Assembly: GCA_023334545.1 (NCBI GenBank) | Contig: JAADVB010000278.1 | Coordinates: 1-22,128 of the forward strand | DNA from: Salisapilia sapeloensis | Lineage: Eukaryota > Oomycota > Peronosporomycetes > Peronosporales > Salisapiliaceae | DNA: 22,128 nucleotides | Direction of reading: 5' to 3' | Shown here: in pieces, positions 1 through 10,204 of the stretch | Layout: every line of letters starts with the position of its first letter | Numbering within the stretch: the stretch's first letter is position 1 | Translations under genes and position numbers: made by a program | Notes under the pieces: model-generated | Seen by the model: the letters and a program-made list of their open reading frames with translations, nothing else | What the model was told of the DNA's origin: nothing | Databases searched by the model: none

Positions 1-532
1 ACGAGTTAAAGTGAGACGTAGCACAATCCTCTGCAACAGAACGCAAGACTCGAATGATCATAGCGATTTGTGCATTCGAACCAGACTGCCACAATTGAAT
101 CAAGTCTGGTAGGAAGTTTGGCCATCGCTGAGGGAACTGACGCTTGGCTACTTGGGCGAGAAGAGCAACTTTCTTTTCTTTGAGAAAGTTTGGCTCCTCT
201 GTGCCCGGACAAGTGACGAGAAGCAATTGCACGAGTTCATCTCGCAAACGAGTTTGCTCCTCGGTGCTCAAACTTCGCCATTTATAGACGATATGATCTT
301 CTAGACAGTGTAGCGCAAAGTGCTGGCGAGTGGGTATTTCTAGCGATGCAGTTGTGGTTGGCAATTCGGACTGAGGTCGCTTATAAATGGCGAGTGCATA
401 CAGAGCACAGTCATCTCGAGTCTTGAATTGCTCACAAAAGGCATAGGCTGTCTGGCGTTCATTTGGAGGTGTCTGTGGCGAGTAACTGACTTGCACTGCC
501 AGCAGAACTTGTTCCAACAGTGCTTCATCCAT
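1..532 (-). CDS. Exportin-5-like nuclear transport receptor, N-terminal part (runs off left edge)
   Basis: An open frame of 177 codons runs from the ATG at 532 to the left edge without a stop, so only the N-terminus is present. The protein starts MDEALLEQVLLAVQVSYSPQ. It carries the features of the exportin N-terminal (Xpo1-type) region: a first helical pair, then RQHFALHCLEDHIVYKWRSL at about residues 73-92, and KKVALLAQVAKRQFPQRWP at about 123-141. The last stretch, up to IIRVLRSVAEDCATSHF, has the helix order I know from exportin-5/HASTY, where 'KREWPQHWPDML' and 'LLRLAEDV' stand at the same places. The family carries RNA or protein cargo out of the nucleus with Ran-GTP. Family membership is fairly sure; exportin-5 rather than another exportin is a judgement from memory of the motifs. 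The start is chosen because this ATG opens the frame and the length before the HF.L..LE motif fits. An overlapping ATG at 528 is in another frame. Confidence 0.72.
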   Translation of the reverse strand, partial: MDEALLEQVLLAVQVSYSPQTPPNERQTAYAFCEQFKTRDDCALYALAIYKRPQSELPTTTASLEIPTRQHFALHCLEDHIVYKWRSLSTEEQTRLRDELVQLLLVTCPGTEEPNFLKEKKVALLAQVAKRQFPQRWPNFLPDLIQLWQSGSNAQIAMIIRVLRSVAEDCATSHFNS

Positions 533-1133
533 GAATAAGCTCAATTGGATTGTTTAACGAAAGTCGGTTTCTTGATACAAATTGCTCGTCCAAATATTTC
601 TCCAATATGCAGTGCAATCCGAGAAAAATTGGGTGTGCCGTATTGCCGAGAAAGGTTTTGACTAACCTTCGTACCTCCGATTACTTATGAAAGTCGAAAT
701 GGATGGATAGATGGTCCGATCGTCTACTTCCGCTGGTCTCGGGCGTGTCAATAACTTCCGCTGGGTACTGGCTGAGACGAACCAACCCGCTGATTGGCGG
801 AAACGGCATACCAAGTGTAGCGAACTTTTCCAAAACTAGGGGCAACTTTACTTATTTAGACAAAAGTGGAGACCGAGCGAGTAGAAACGAGGGTTGCTAC
901 GAATGGCCATCTCGGTCTCCACAATTGGTAAAATTGGCCTGGAAGGTCCCCACTTTTGTCTAAATTCATCTAATTATTCCTACTTTTGGTAAAAGTCTCA
1001 AATGTAGCCACCGCCGGTTGAAGAAGCGGTATACTGAAGGCAAGTTAGAGCGACTCGCTACCTACGGTCGAGGAGAAGCGGTGGGCACTGCCGTCCGACT
1101 GCTGTCACGACGTTTGCACCCGTACAAGACTGG
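533..1133. other. Intergenic region with an inverted-repeat element
   Basis: This lies between two divergently transcribed genes and should hold both promoters. I see no convincing coding region: the open frames at 703-963 and 1018-1302 show no recognisable protein features. The one clear structure is the inverted repeat at 854-965, listed separately. Confidence 0.5.
854..965. repeat. 112-bp inverted-repeat element, MITE-like or hairpin
   Basis: The left arm at 854-874 reads ATTTAGACAAAAGTGGAGAC plus C. The right arm at 945-965 is its reverse complement with one mismatch over 21 bp. A second, internal match is nested: 866-877 (GTGGAGACCGAG) is perfectly reverse-complementary to 911-922. The left arm can therefore pair with either an inner or an outer partner. 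No clear target-site duplication is visible, so a miniature transposon is only one reading; a promoter hairpin is another. Confidence 0.55.
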
Positions 1134-2832
1134 ATGCTGCGCTCGAGTTCGAAAGCACCATCCAAGCCCAGGAAGGGCGAGTCATCTGGCAAAGGACCGG
1201 CGAAATCGACGTCGTCATCCACGAAACAACGGCCGAAGCGAAAGTATGACCAGTCCTCTCCTTTCACCTCTTCTTCACCTGTATCATTATTCGACCTTGT
1301 AAATCTGACTCTTTCTTGGATTGTCTAGACGCGTGGCAACGAAGAAGAAAGAGGACGATGCTTCTGAAGCCGTCTCATCCCATGGCTCTTCCTCTCGACA
1401 TGGTAAAGCCAAGTCGGACAAGTACGAGTATACGAATAACCTCCAGGCGATGAAACCACCTCCATTGCCATACATCGATGGCGTCCACTCGTTATCTAGT
1501 AGTGAGATCCAGTCGGACTTGCGTCACATCCAAGCGTTTTCCTCGAAAGCTCAGAAACAAACGAAAGCGACCCATGTGCATTATGACACGACGCCGACGA
1601 CCGTGCATGTCACGACAGCAGTGCATCCAGGCAGTGTCTTTCATCATGAGATCCCTGCAGCAATGGTAGAATCCCGTCGATCCAGAGCTTCTCGTGTGAT
1701 CACGCCAGAAGAGGTCGTCGCGACACTGCCGGCAGCACGACAAGCAGTGCGCTTAACCCAGCGAGAGCTCTTGTCTCTCAAGCGCGAACGAGATGACTTG
1801 GAACGATCGTACATGCAGCTCCGTACGACATATATATCTCAGCTCTCGGACATGCGTACGAAGCAAAAGCAGCAGAAGCGTGCATGTCAGAAACTATATC
1901 GAGAGCTTAAGGACAAGGCGAGTGAGTTAGAGACAAGTCGACGTCGAACGACAGCGTTGCAGGATATCATGACGGAGCTAGAGGCTAGAGGGAACACGAT
2001 TCTATCGTTACGTAGAGACAATAATCGGTTGGAGGCGATGCTAAAGAGAGGTGGGATGGCCGTCCCGGATGCGAATCAACTGTGCATAAACGACTGGGTG
2101 CACACTCCGTTCGGGCGTGGTATCGTCCACGACATGAACGACCACGATCGCACAGTGCATGTCCGATTAGAGAATGGAGAAGACGCGTTTGTGCAGGAAG
2201 AGGATGTGGAAGTATTGAATATGGAAGTAGGGTATGACCGACGAGAGCAGGAGCTTCGACAGCAGTTGTTTGATAAACTCGGAGCATTATATCCAGACGA
2301 GAAGCAAGAAGAGAGCGAGTCGAGTGAGTCGAGTGAAGATTCCGAGTCGGAGGAAGAGCGGATGATCCAGTTCCAGAGTCGAAAGCGCAAGTTTGACATG
2401 TTCGGCGTCAAGAAGAAGAAGATAAAGGTCGAGTATCGTGCGTGTAGCCTCCCGACGACGCCGTACGATACGAATTTATTGCTGAGTCCGTTGAGTGAGT
2501 TACCAGACTGGGCTGTCGGGATGGGAAAGACGGTGGGAGACGTCCAGTGGCTACGTCAGCAGCGTCCGGAGGAGATGGGCGAGCTGGAGAAGGAGAGGAT
2601 GGAGAAGAGACAGCTGCAAGGAGAGCTGGAGAGGATGCAGTATCAGCTAGAGCAGGCCGAAAAGGACAAGGAAGCTGCGCAGGAGCACGCGAGTGAACAG
2701 AAGGCGTCGATAGATACGTTGGTGACGAAGATGAAGAAGCTCCAACGCAAAGTGTCGGACTATCAGAGCAGTTCGTCGCCGTCACGAGGAAAGAGCAAGT
2801 CTGGTTCGACTCGAAGCACTCGGCGCTCGTAA
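1134..2832 (+). CDS. Basic/acidic coiled-coil protein with a small beta-rich (Tudor/KOW/CAP-Gly-like) module, probably nuclear
   Basis: Two exons, 1134-1243 and 1329-2832, give 537 residues. The intron at 1244-1328 (85 bp, GTATGA...GTCTAG) restores the frame: two bases of a Lys codon lie before it and one after. The N-terminus is rich in Ser and Lys. A long coiled coil spans about residues 174-277. A compact module follows at about 288-334 (INDWVHTPFGRGIV, then VHVRLENGEDAFV), whose pattern of small strands resembles Tudor, KOW or CAP-Gly-type folds. After it come an acidic Ser/Glu run (about 360-380), a basic cluster (RKRKF and KKKKIK) that could be a nuclear localisation signal, and a second coiled coil at about 457-520. 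The tail is Ser/Arg/Lys-rich. I do not recognise the family. A chromatin or scaffold role is an inference from composition. It converges on YKT6 with about 80 bp between the stops. Confidence 0.8.
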
Positions 2833-2913
2833 CGATACATACATGTAGTTCCAAAAGAGAAAGGGTTTATCGATTCGTGGTTTGTGCCTTCTGTGGAAGC
2901 ACGTCGTGCGGAT

Positions 2914-3803
2914 TTACATGACGACGCAGCACGAGTTGGTCTTGCGCGCTTGCTTGTAAAAGACCTTGGACTGGCTGCTGAGATCCTGTGATTTAGACAC
3001 GAGGTCGTCCAGTTTCTCTCCACGCTCGAGCACATTGTCAATCGTTTTCGTCTACTCGTGAGTCAGCACGTGCGGTCGTTCTATGGATGATGCGCTACGT
3101 ACGAGGACAGCGGTGGTTTCGTCCAATTCCTTCTGGATAGCAGAGATCTTGTCTGCCTTGGTTGGGTCCTGGTACTCGACAACTGCCGTGTTCAGCGGCT
3201 CAAACTCTTCCTTGGTCGACTGGTTCTTCCAGGACCCTCTACGCAGATGACGTTAATAGATTTACTTGATATAAAATGAAAAATGTCCTATACGCTTTTG
3301 CTTTTTCGTATTCGTCAAAGATTTTGTTGAGAAGAGCAAAGGCGACACGGGGGGGATACTCTTGGTCGCACACGACGATACCAGCGAGACCGTCGCGACG
3401 GACGTGAACGTGGCAATAGTAGTCTGATATGGTGCCTTAAGATATCTTTTGATGATAATACCAAGGTAGAAGCATACCTTCATGCTGGACGGACTGACGC
3501 TGACCAAGTGGCGTGCGTTTGACAAAGGTTTTACTGAAAAAGTTGATCATCTCTCGAATGCTACGGCGACGAGTATTCGGCATGAGCATCGGTTTTACTT
3601 ATAAGGTTGCAAGTGCGTCGTACCCACTCCGTTGAAAGTATCCAAAAGACGAGACTTCATATCCGGCGGACAGAATCATCGGGTCCGTGTCTTCCCCGGC
3701 ATGACGAAGTAGTTCTAACGTCCGCCATCGAACAACACGTTCAGATCACATCTTGATACATGCATTCATACAAGTAAAACACACCAATGGCGACAATCTT
3801 CAT
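2914..3803 (-). CDS. YKT6: YKT6-type R-SNARE (longin SNARE)
   Basis: Six exons on the minus strand: 3803-3785, 3714-3624, 3560-3478, 3423-3294, 3238-3103 and 3051-2914. All phases agree and give 198 residues, the same length as human YKT6. The N-terminal longin domain includes [14 protein letters not shown], then [18 protein letters not shown] and [17 protein letters not shown]. The SNARE motif starts near residue 135 and has the R-SNARE zero-layer Arg at about 163 in [15 protein letters not shown]. The C-terminus is CCVVM, the double-Cys signal that in the family is prenylated and palmitoylated. YKT6 works in ER-Golgi, endosomal and autophagosomal membrane fusion. The first intron is the least sure: its donor G|GTGTGT leaves a 7-residue first exon, chosen because it restores the frame and the spacing to the YEVSSF motif. 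Introns are about 52-70 bp. Confidence 0.9.
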
Positions 3804-4029
3804 GGCTAAATACGATGCTCGTCTGTAAAATGAAGAGGAAGGTGATAGAAGATGATGTCGAGCGAGGGATGCGGCCTCAGTACTCTCCCGAAAGTGATTC
3901 TAAGCTTTTCTAATCAGCGACATCACATGCCTGACATGAGATGTCAAAAGCATAAGGCGTTTTGTATGATATATTGTATGTTGGCGTCCATATGGAGATG
4001 GTACAGTTTACACAGCCAAGCGCCAAACC

Positions 4030-4580
4030 ATGAGCGGCCGAGCTTATGCCCGCGACAGTGAGAATACCGGACTGCCTGGTGGCGCTCGGGACCTGAACTC
4101 GATTGTACCACACAAGTTTGTCGTTCCAGTTGCCACGACGAAGCGTACACCAAAGGAACTGGCAATTAGACGGTACAGCTACGTATCTAAGGACCGCCGT
4201 CGTGACCTTATCATTTCGTCTTTCATAGAGCAATACGGAAACGATGCAAGGAAAAGAACTGGAAAAAGCTCATTGCTCTCAAGTACAGGCGACATTCTTC
4301 AGACGATCCGTCAGCTCAAGAACCTGTGAGCATTGCCCCGATTGGAATTAACCAGGAAAACCTTAGTGGAAAGCAGCAAACTGGCACTGGAAACGGTGCA
4401 TCGGCCACGGAGAAGCGAGAAATTGAGGAAATGAAATTGCAGGTATCGACTTGTGCAGCTAAATCTATCATTGCACGGATTTATAATGTGAACGAATAGG
4501 AACTTGAAGCGAGACTGCAAGAGATCGACGATCGGAAAACCGCCAAGTTTGTCGAACTGAAAGAGCTGCTTGCAGCTGAA
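4030..4580 (+). CDS. Small basic coiled-coil protein, family not recognised
   Basis: Three exons, 4030-4172, 4229-4442 and 4500-4580, give 145 residues. Intron 1 (4173-4228, 56 bp, GTACAG...TTCATAG) and intron 2 (4443-4499, 57 bp, GTATCG...GAATAG) are needed because the first frame stops at 4327 while the coding-like frame downstream is shifted. Spliced, the middle reads RRAIRKRCKEKNWKKLIAL, followed by KYRRHSSDDP. This is a strongly basic helical segment, and the Glu/Lys-rich C-terminus (EIEEMKLQELEARLQEI) should form a coiled coil. The N-terminus is polar, with VPHKFVVP. I do not know the family. The reading frame ends at a TGA (4578-4580) just after a run of four A at 4560-4563. Without one of these A's the frame would run on as KELLAAEAKSKAT to a TAA at 4600, so the exact C-terminus is uncertain. 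The gene diverges from YKT6, with 226 bp between the starts. Confidence 0.62.
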
Positions 4581-4683
4581 GCCAAGTCCAAGGCAACGTA
4601 AACTATCCTCACATCTTTTTATCCACATGCAACACGAGGCATTTGTCTGTCATATTTGTTTATTCTTATCTCCAAAAAACTTT

Positions 4684-6693
4684 TTATTCCTTCAGCTTGA
4701 CAGAGCAAGCTTCCACGTGCCTCATACCATCTTCCTTTTCGTTACTCTTACCAATGCTTAGCTTGTGTATCTGTCGATAGATTCCACTCGTCTGTCCCAC
4801 TTCTTCTGACTTGGGAGCACTTGGTCGAGTCGGAACTGCATGCGTTGGTCTTTGACTAGAAGGCGGTCGAGACGAATGGTTCGTATTTCGCGAAATAACC
4901 AATCCTCTCGAGGTAGTGAATGGCGACAGTCCATACGTATGACGCCTTACTTTGGATGCATCCAGTGGCTTAGACTCTGTTTCCACAGGTTTGCTTAGCG
5001 GTGCTAATGAAACTCCGTTCGCTCTTCTCGTCTGTAATACCGATGTCGGTCGACTGCTGCCTGAAGATGACGGCGGGCGTGGTGCTTGACTTCGAGGTGT
5101 CTTTGTAGCGTATTCAGCAGCGTTCGGGACAGCGGAAGTGAGGGTTCTACCTCCTCGCACTGAAACTGGTCGATGACTAGAACCGTTCTTCGAAAGGTAG
5201 GAATATCGAGGTACGATTCTTTCTGTAGCTCTTCGGGATGAGTTTTGGCTTTTACTATAGTCCGCACTACGCACAGCTCGTGTGACAGGTCTAGTCGCTG
5301 TCCGAGACTCGACTTCCTTGCTCGCAAATGGTACGCGTGGGGTAGATCCACGTGCCTTCGTTGTCTTTTGATCCTGATGTCGAAGAATACGTTGCAACTT
5401 GTTATATATAAGATAGTACGCGGACGTAAGTCGGTTGTGGGCGTTCGCCTGTAGCTGGTCTTGAATACCACTCAAGTCGACATTTAGAGATGAAAGATGC
5501 TCCAATACCATCTCATGCAATACGGTAGCGTTCGCTGTTTGCAGCATTGTCTCGTAAGCATAGCTTTGTGTCGGACGCATGGACTGAAGCCAAAAGTGAC
5601 TTTGGATGTCTTCGACGCTATATCGCTTGGTCGGATCTGTCTCTAGTATCCTCTTGATTAAATCTTGCAAGGGCTTCAAGGAACAATTAGGTATGCATGA
5701 AGCGACAAATAGACTAGCTGGAAACTTACAGTGGACAGGAAAGATGGCATCTTGTACTCTGCGTTTAGAATCTTTTTATACAGCGTGCTTGTGTTCCCAT
5801 CCTCGAAAGGGAGATACCCGCATACCATTGCGAAGAGTACCACACCAAGACTCCACATATCCGCCACTGGACCGATGTACTTTTTACCCTGGATCATTTC
5901 TGGTGCGGCGTAACACGGGGAGCCGCAAGCCGTTTTCAATAGCCTTCCTCCATCATGGATGTTACTAAGGCCAAAGTCAGCAATCTTGACCATCTTCTCA
6001 TTGGAGCCTTCAATGGTCTGCAAAAGGACGTTCTCCGGTTTCAAATCGCGGTGGGTGACTCCATTGGCATGCAGATAGCCTAATCCGTCGAGGATCTGTC
6101 GAAATAGACCGCAAGCTTCCACCTCTCGAAGTCGATGGTGGGATACAATATACTCGAACATTTCTCCTGCGTCGACGTACTCTGTGATGAGAAATATTCT
6201 CTCAGGGGCGTCTAGCACTTCATATAACTGCCGATAGTGAGATTAATCTTGTGATAGATGGTAGGAACATGAAAGCAGATACCTGAATGACGTTAGGATG
6301 GCGATTTCGTTTTAAAATTTTGATCTCTCGGGCGACACGCGCAACGTCCGCTGCTTGGACGATTCGACTCTTTTCTAAGATCTTTACAGCAACTCGTTCT
6401 CCAGTTGGAAGATGAAGACCCATCTTCACCTTACCAAACGTTCCTTTCCCAAGTGTATCTCCTAGCGCATAGTCTCCAACAGTCGTGCCACTTGCCCCAG
6501 ATAATTCACCATGCAGTCTTGAAATGTCCGATCGTTCTATGGACGAAGCATTGTCGCCGAAGCATCCGAATGCACTGGTAGATAGATTGGGAGCAGTAGA
6601 CTCCTGGTCATTTGCTATGCGAGCTGGTTGACCTGACACGAACGTCTCCTCTGTCGGAAGTCGAGTCCCATTCTTCGCGTCCGACAGCGTCAT
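4684..6693 (-). CDS. SNF1/AMPK-like Ser/Thr protein kinase with UBA-like domain
   Basis: Three exons (6693-6283, 6227-5730, 5673-4684) give 632 residues. The kinase domain starts near residue 74: the glycine loop is LGKGTFGKV (81-89) and the catalytic Lys is 104 in VAVKILEKSRI. The catalytic loop HRDLKPEN starts at 196, DFG is at 221-223, and the activation loop is LLKTACGSPCYAAPE with the likely LKB1-type phospho-Thr at 236. Region XI ends near LETDPTKRYSVEDI. A UBA-like segment at about 351-397 (LQANAHNRLTSAYYLIY) sits where SNF1-related kinases keep their autoinhibitory/UBA domain. The remaining ~230 residues are Ser/Arg/Pro-rich and look disordered. All catalytic residues are present. AMPK/SNF1 kinases sense energy status; SIK, MARK or BRSK-type relatives share the same layout, so the exact subfamily is open. 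Introns are 55 and 56 bp; the second ends in AAG. Confidence 0.9.
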
Positions 6694-7638
6694 TGCTAGC
6701 GTGAGAAGACGTGTATGCGACTATGTGCTCGGTACAGGATAGAAAACAATAACTAGAGATTGTGCTCGCCAAGCTCAATCTCTTCATATTCTCTATTAAT
6801 AGGTTTCATCTACTCTTGCTCGTGGATAGACTTGGTATTTAGGCGCTTTAGCCTTACCATCGCACCATAAACTTACTGTTCATCTCGCAATTGTATCATT
6901 GTCACATTAACCCCAGTATGATGCAGGCATACAGGAGCAATGTTCTAGTGGAAACTTGTTGCGTTGAGTTTGATTGTTCTGTCAGGAAACTTGGACACTG
7001 CCTTCACACTACAGCAAAAGAGACCTCAACGTGGATCATTTGATATTAATTGCCTTCGATAGAGAACGCAAGACATGAATATAGTCTGCATGTCAAGATA
7101 TAATTTGTTGCATCCATGTCATAGCATTCATTGGTAGTCAAAGTCTTCTTATTCGTGAGCTTACCAGTAGTCAATAACTCACTAGCGGCGGATACATCAT
7201 CGATATTAAGATCTATGATTGAGTCGTCCACGCTTTAGTCCAAGCAGCCAATGCGCCGACCAATGATTCTTTATCCACGCCTAGACTTACATCATACATG
7301 CCTGCTTGTAAATAACTATAGCATGCGAATATGAGCTCGATAGTGGATAAGCAATACATTCAAGTACAAAACATCGAAATCTTATTAGCATCTACTAGCT
7401 GGTCTTAGAAACTATTGGCATTATCGCGAGAAGAGAGTAAAATTGCATCATTAGCATGCGCTCGACCGTGTCTCCTTCTATAAAACGTTTCAAGATAATA
7501 GCTGCTTCGATTCTCGCGACACTTTGTTTTGGTATGCGTGTCCTAGAAAACGACTGGTTTCATACGACGTTTTGAGCTGCGCCCAAACGCGTCGAACATT
7601 GTGATACCCAGTACAAGAGGCATAGTCCGAGTCTTTTC
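6694..7638. other. Intergenic region, no gene recognised
   Basis: About 945 bp between the divergent kinase and CENP-B-like genes, presumably holding both promoters. A minus-strand open frame at 7046-7231 (61 codons, starting MDDSIIDLNIDD) has an acidic start but no recognisable domain, and I do not call it. No RNA gene or repeat stands out. Confidence 0.4.
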
Positions 7639-8316
7639 ATGGCTGCTCGCGGACGGAAGCGGCAGAAGCCGGATGGCGGTCGGAAAGAATCCAAGAACAC
7701 GAGGACACTACTCTCCTACGCCAAGAAGCGCGAGATCTTGCAGCACTACCATGAGCACGGCATGCCGGACACGCTCCAGACCTTCTTCCCAGAGGCGAAA
7801 GTCTCCGATCGCGAAAGCAAGCGGAAGCTGGTGTACACGTGGCTGCATAATGAGCAGGAGATCGAGCGGGAGTGCTCCATGCCTTCCGGTTCAGACCGCA
7901 AACGTATGCGTCGAATGGGTTCTGCCACGGTGCTCCCAGTCGAGGCGGAGCTGCAGATCGTTGGGTGGATGAAAGAGCAGCAGCAGCATGGAAAAGAGCC
8001 TGTGCGATGCCAAATGCTCGAGTCGAAGGCGAAGGAAGTGGCTTTGTCCTTTGGCATCTCTTCGGATGTCTTTGTGGCGTCCTCGAGCTGGCGACGTTCG
8101 TTTTTAAATCGTCATAAGACGGCGTTAAACAGCTCACTGGATGCTAGTGTCGAGATTGCGGCCGGAGAACCGCCTCTAGCATACTCTGGAGAGTCATTGG
8201 TGGAGGTGGCAGCGGCGGATCTTCCGGCAGAGAATAAATTGGACGCGATGCAAGGACTCGAGACCAATGGTGTGGAAGAAGATCATGGAAAAGTCGAGGA
8301 GATGGCTCTAGTCTAA
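7639..8316 (+). CDS. CENP-B/pogo-type helix-turn-helix DNA-binding protein without a transposase domain
   Basis: A single-exon gene of 225 residues. After a basic N-terminus (GRKRQKPDGGRK), residues about 24-75 form a first psq-like helix-turn-helix (LSYAKKREILQHYHEHG, then KRKLVYTWLHNEQEIE). Residues about 99-163 match the HTH_CENPB pattern: PVEAELQIVGWMKEQ, a QMLESKAKEVALSFGI helix, and the closing SSSWRRSFLNRHK, where the family has 'gW..rF..Rh'. In Tc5/pogo transposases and CENP-B these two units bind DNA and are followed by a DDE catalytic domain. Here the protein ends in about 60 acidic residues (to EEMALV) with no DDE domain. The frame is intact and locally GC-rich, which suggests a kept, domesticated DNA-binding protein and not a dying transposon; that is inference. 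No terminal inverted repeats are visible around it. Confidence 0.8.
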   Translation: MAARGRKRQKPDGGRKESKNTRTLLSYAKKREILQHYHEHGMPDTLQTFFPEAKVSDRESKRKLVYTWLHNEQEIERECSMPSGSDRKRMRRMGSATVLPVEAELQIVGWMKEQQQHGKEPVRCQMLESKAKEVALSFGISSDVFVASSSWRRSFLNRHKTALNSSLDASVEIAAGEPPLAYSGESLVEVAAADLPAENKLDAMQGLETNGVEEDHGKVEEMALV

Positions 8317-8917
8317 CGCACGAATACATGGATTTACTTTGTGATTTCTTTTATGTGTATGACTCTCTAGTAGTGGGAGCATGTTGATATGAACTTTAGG
8401 GTATGAGGTTGGAACAGGAGAAAGAATGAAATCAGAGATGTAGTAAACAGTATCTACTGGATAGCCGCTTGCTCCATCCGAATAGAATCTTAAGCACAGC
8501 GATTGATGCGTCTAGTACTAAAGGGATGGTCTATGAATTGTACATTGCTCTTCAAGTGAAGATGATATCAAGCTTTTAAGCCAGGTTGCCAACACAAGTT
8601 CCTCCACTTCCGTTGGAGCATTTCAACATGACTCTAATTATATCGATTGAGCTTTTTGTCACTACACAATATTGTTTGTATGAACCATTTAAAGAGTATA
8701 AATTCAAAGAACTGACTATCTCTATTCACCTACTTGCATGATCATAAGGAATAGAAGCATGAGCTCATCCGAGTACTCGTAGACCTCTCTTGGAGCAACA
8801 TGCAGCGCGAGTACAACCAAAGTTATTATATGAAGTAGCTATAAAGCATACTTTATACCAGTATAACTGAACGCAGCACAAACCGGCACAAAAAGATCGA
8901 CAGGAGGACCGAGAAGA
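8317..8917. other. Intergenic region, nothing recognised
   Basis: About 600 bp between two + strand genes. It becomes AT-rich towards its right end and has no open frame with recognisable content. It should hold the 3' end of the CENP-B-like transcript and the promoter of the RPN12 gene. Confidence 0.4.
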
Positions 8918-9908
8918 ATGAGCAACCTTCAGCAGCTTGAAAAGGATGCACAGGCATTGCGGACGGCCGTGAATAACAACAACACTTCCCAAGCCCAGCA
9001 GCTACTTCCCAAGCTCAAGGTTTGTGCTTTATTTGTTGTCATTTTGTCCAACACAGACCGATAGAAGCTCATGTCGACTCGATCTCCTCTAGATTGCCTT
9101 GACTTCGCTCCCGTCTTTACCGCCGTATGGACAGGAAAGTAGCAGCGCACAGCAGGAACGGACGGTTGCACGTATATGCTTTTTTATTAAACATTATCGT
9201 TACAATCACCCGTCTGACGTGGGAATGAAGGCCATATACTCGAAAGTGCGACCTTGCTCAGCGTCTTGGAGGAGAACATGACGTCTTTCGAACGTCATAT
9301 GACGCAGCTAAAGGTTTACTACAGCGGCCTTGTCACAGACCTGCCTCCTTCCGACCTGCACTACCCGATCCTTGGCACGCGTCTCCTCCAACTTCTCGTC
9401 GAGAACCGTATGGCCGAGTTCCACAATGAAGTAACTATTCCATCGTGTCTATAAGGCTGACAGAGCTAACTGAATGTGATAAAATTAGTTGGAATTGATC
9501 CCTGAAGCAGGTCGAGAGGACGCAAACATCGCCTTTGCCATTAAGTTGGAGCAATACTTGATGGAAGGCAGCTACAAGAACGTCTTGGACGCTCGATCTC
9601 ACACTCCAAACCCATTCTACAAGTTCTTCATGACCCAGTTGCTCCAGACGGTACGTGAAAACCTGGCGGACTGTGCTGAAGTAGCCTATCCGTCGCTATC
9701 GATCCAAGATGCCCAGCACATGTTCATCTTCGACTCAGCTTCGGACCTGAAAAAGTATATTGAAGAGAGCAGGCCAGAATGGACCATCCGAGACGATAGC
9801 GTATGCTTCAAAGCGCCGGAAAAGAGTTTGGGTGCAAGTGACATTCCATCGCTAAAGCTGGTTGGAGAGACTTTGTCGTACGCGACGGAACTGGATCGAA
9901 TCGTCTAG
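8918..9908 (+). CDS. RPN12: 26S proteasome regulatory subunit RPN12 (PSMD8)
   Basis: Four exons, 8918-9019, 9093-9171, 9231-9430 and 9489-9908, give 266 residues, close to the family length. Frames agree at all three introns (73, 59 and 58 bp); the second ends in AAG (GGAATGAAG). RPN12 is a PCI-domain subunit of the lid of the 19S regulatory particle. The sequence shows the helical repeat part (HILESATLLSVLEENMTSFE, then RHMTQLKVYYSGL and YPILGTRLLQLLVENRMAEF) and the PCI part (QYLMEGSYKNVLDARSHTP, FYKFFMTQLLQTVRENLADC). The C-terminal end, PSLKLVGETLSYATELDRIV, corresponds to the conserved tail of the family, which helps lock the lid onto the base. The start ATG gives a short N-terminus (MSNLQQLEKDAQALRTAV) that fits homologues. 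Confidence 0.9.
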
Positions 9909-10204
9909 AGTTGGTGTCATGCCTTCCACATACGTAACCACCTTGTTGATGGAGAAAGATCGGAATACAGACACTTTTCAACCTTGCATTTCTGTCTTAT
10001 ATCTTTTACTGGACTGATTCGAAGGAGGTAGCTAGATAGATCCAGTACGAAACGCCTGCAAGATACATCCAACCGTCGGCCACTCTCATAAGCGACGCTT
10101 CCATTTTGCAATCCTTCACGACCGACTCAGTTCTCTCATGTAAGACTTGTCTTCTCCGCATTACCTTCCTTTTCTAACTTTCAATGATGTTTATGGCAGA
10201 ATAA

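Noticed and set aside
4183-4250. Alternative 68-bp intron or a one-base deletion in the small basic protein gene
   Set aside because: The intron at 4173-4228 explains the frame with a good TAG acceptor and a typical length. The alternative needs a poor GCAAG acceptor or an invoked mutation.
4030-4329. Unspliced 99-residue open frame as a complete gene
   Set aside because: The sequence after 4229 reads as coding in a different frame, and a 56-bp GT...CATAG intron (4173-4228) joins the two with correct phase, so the tail of this frame is intron and out-of-frame exon.
7046-7231. 61-codon minus-strand frame starting MDDSIIDLNIDD
   Set aside because: No domain, no splice partner and no supporting context, in AT-rich intergenic DNA.
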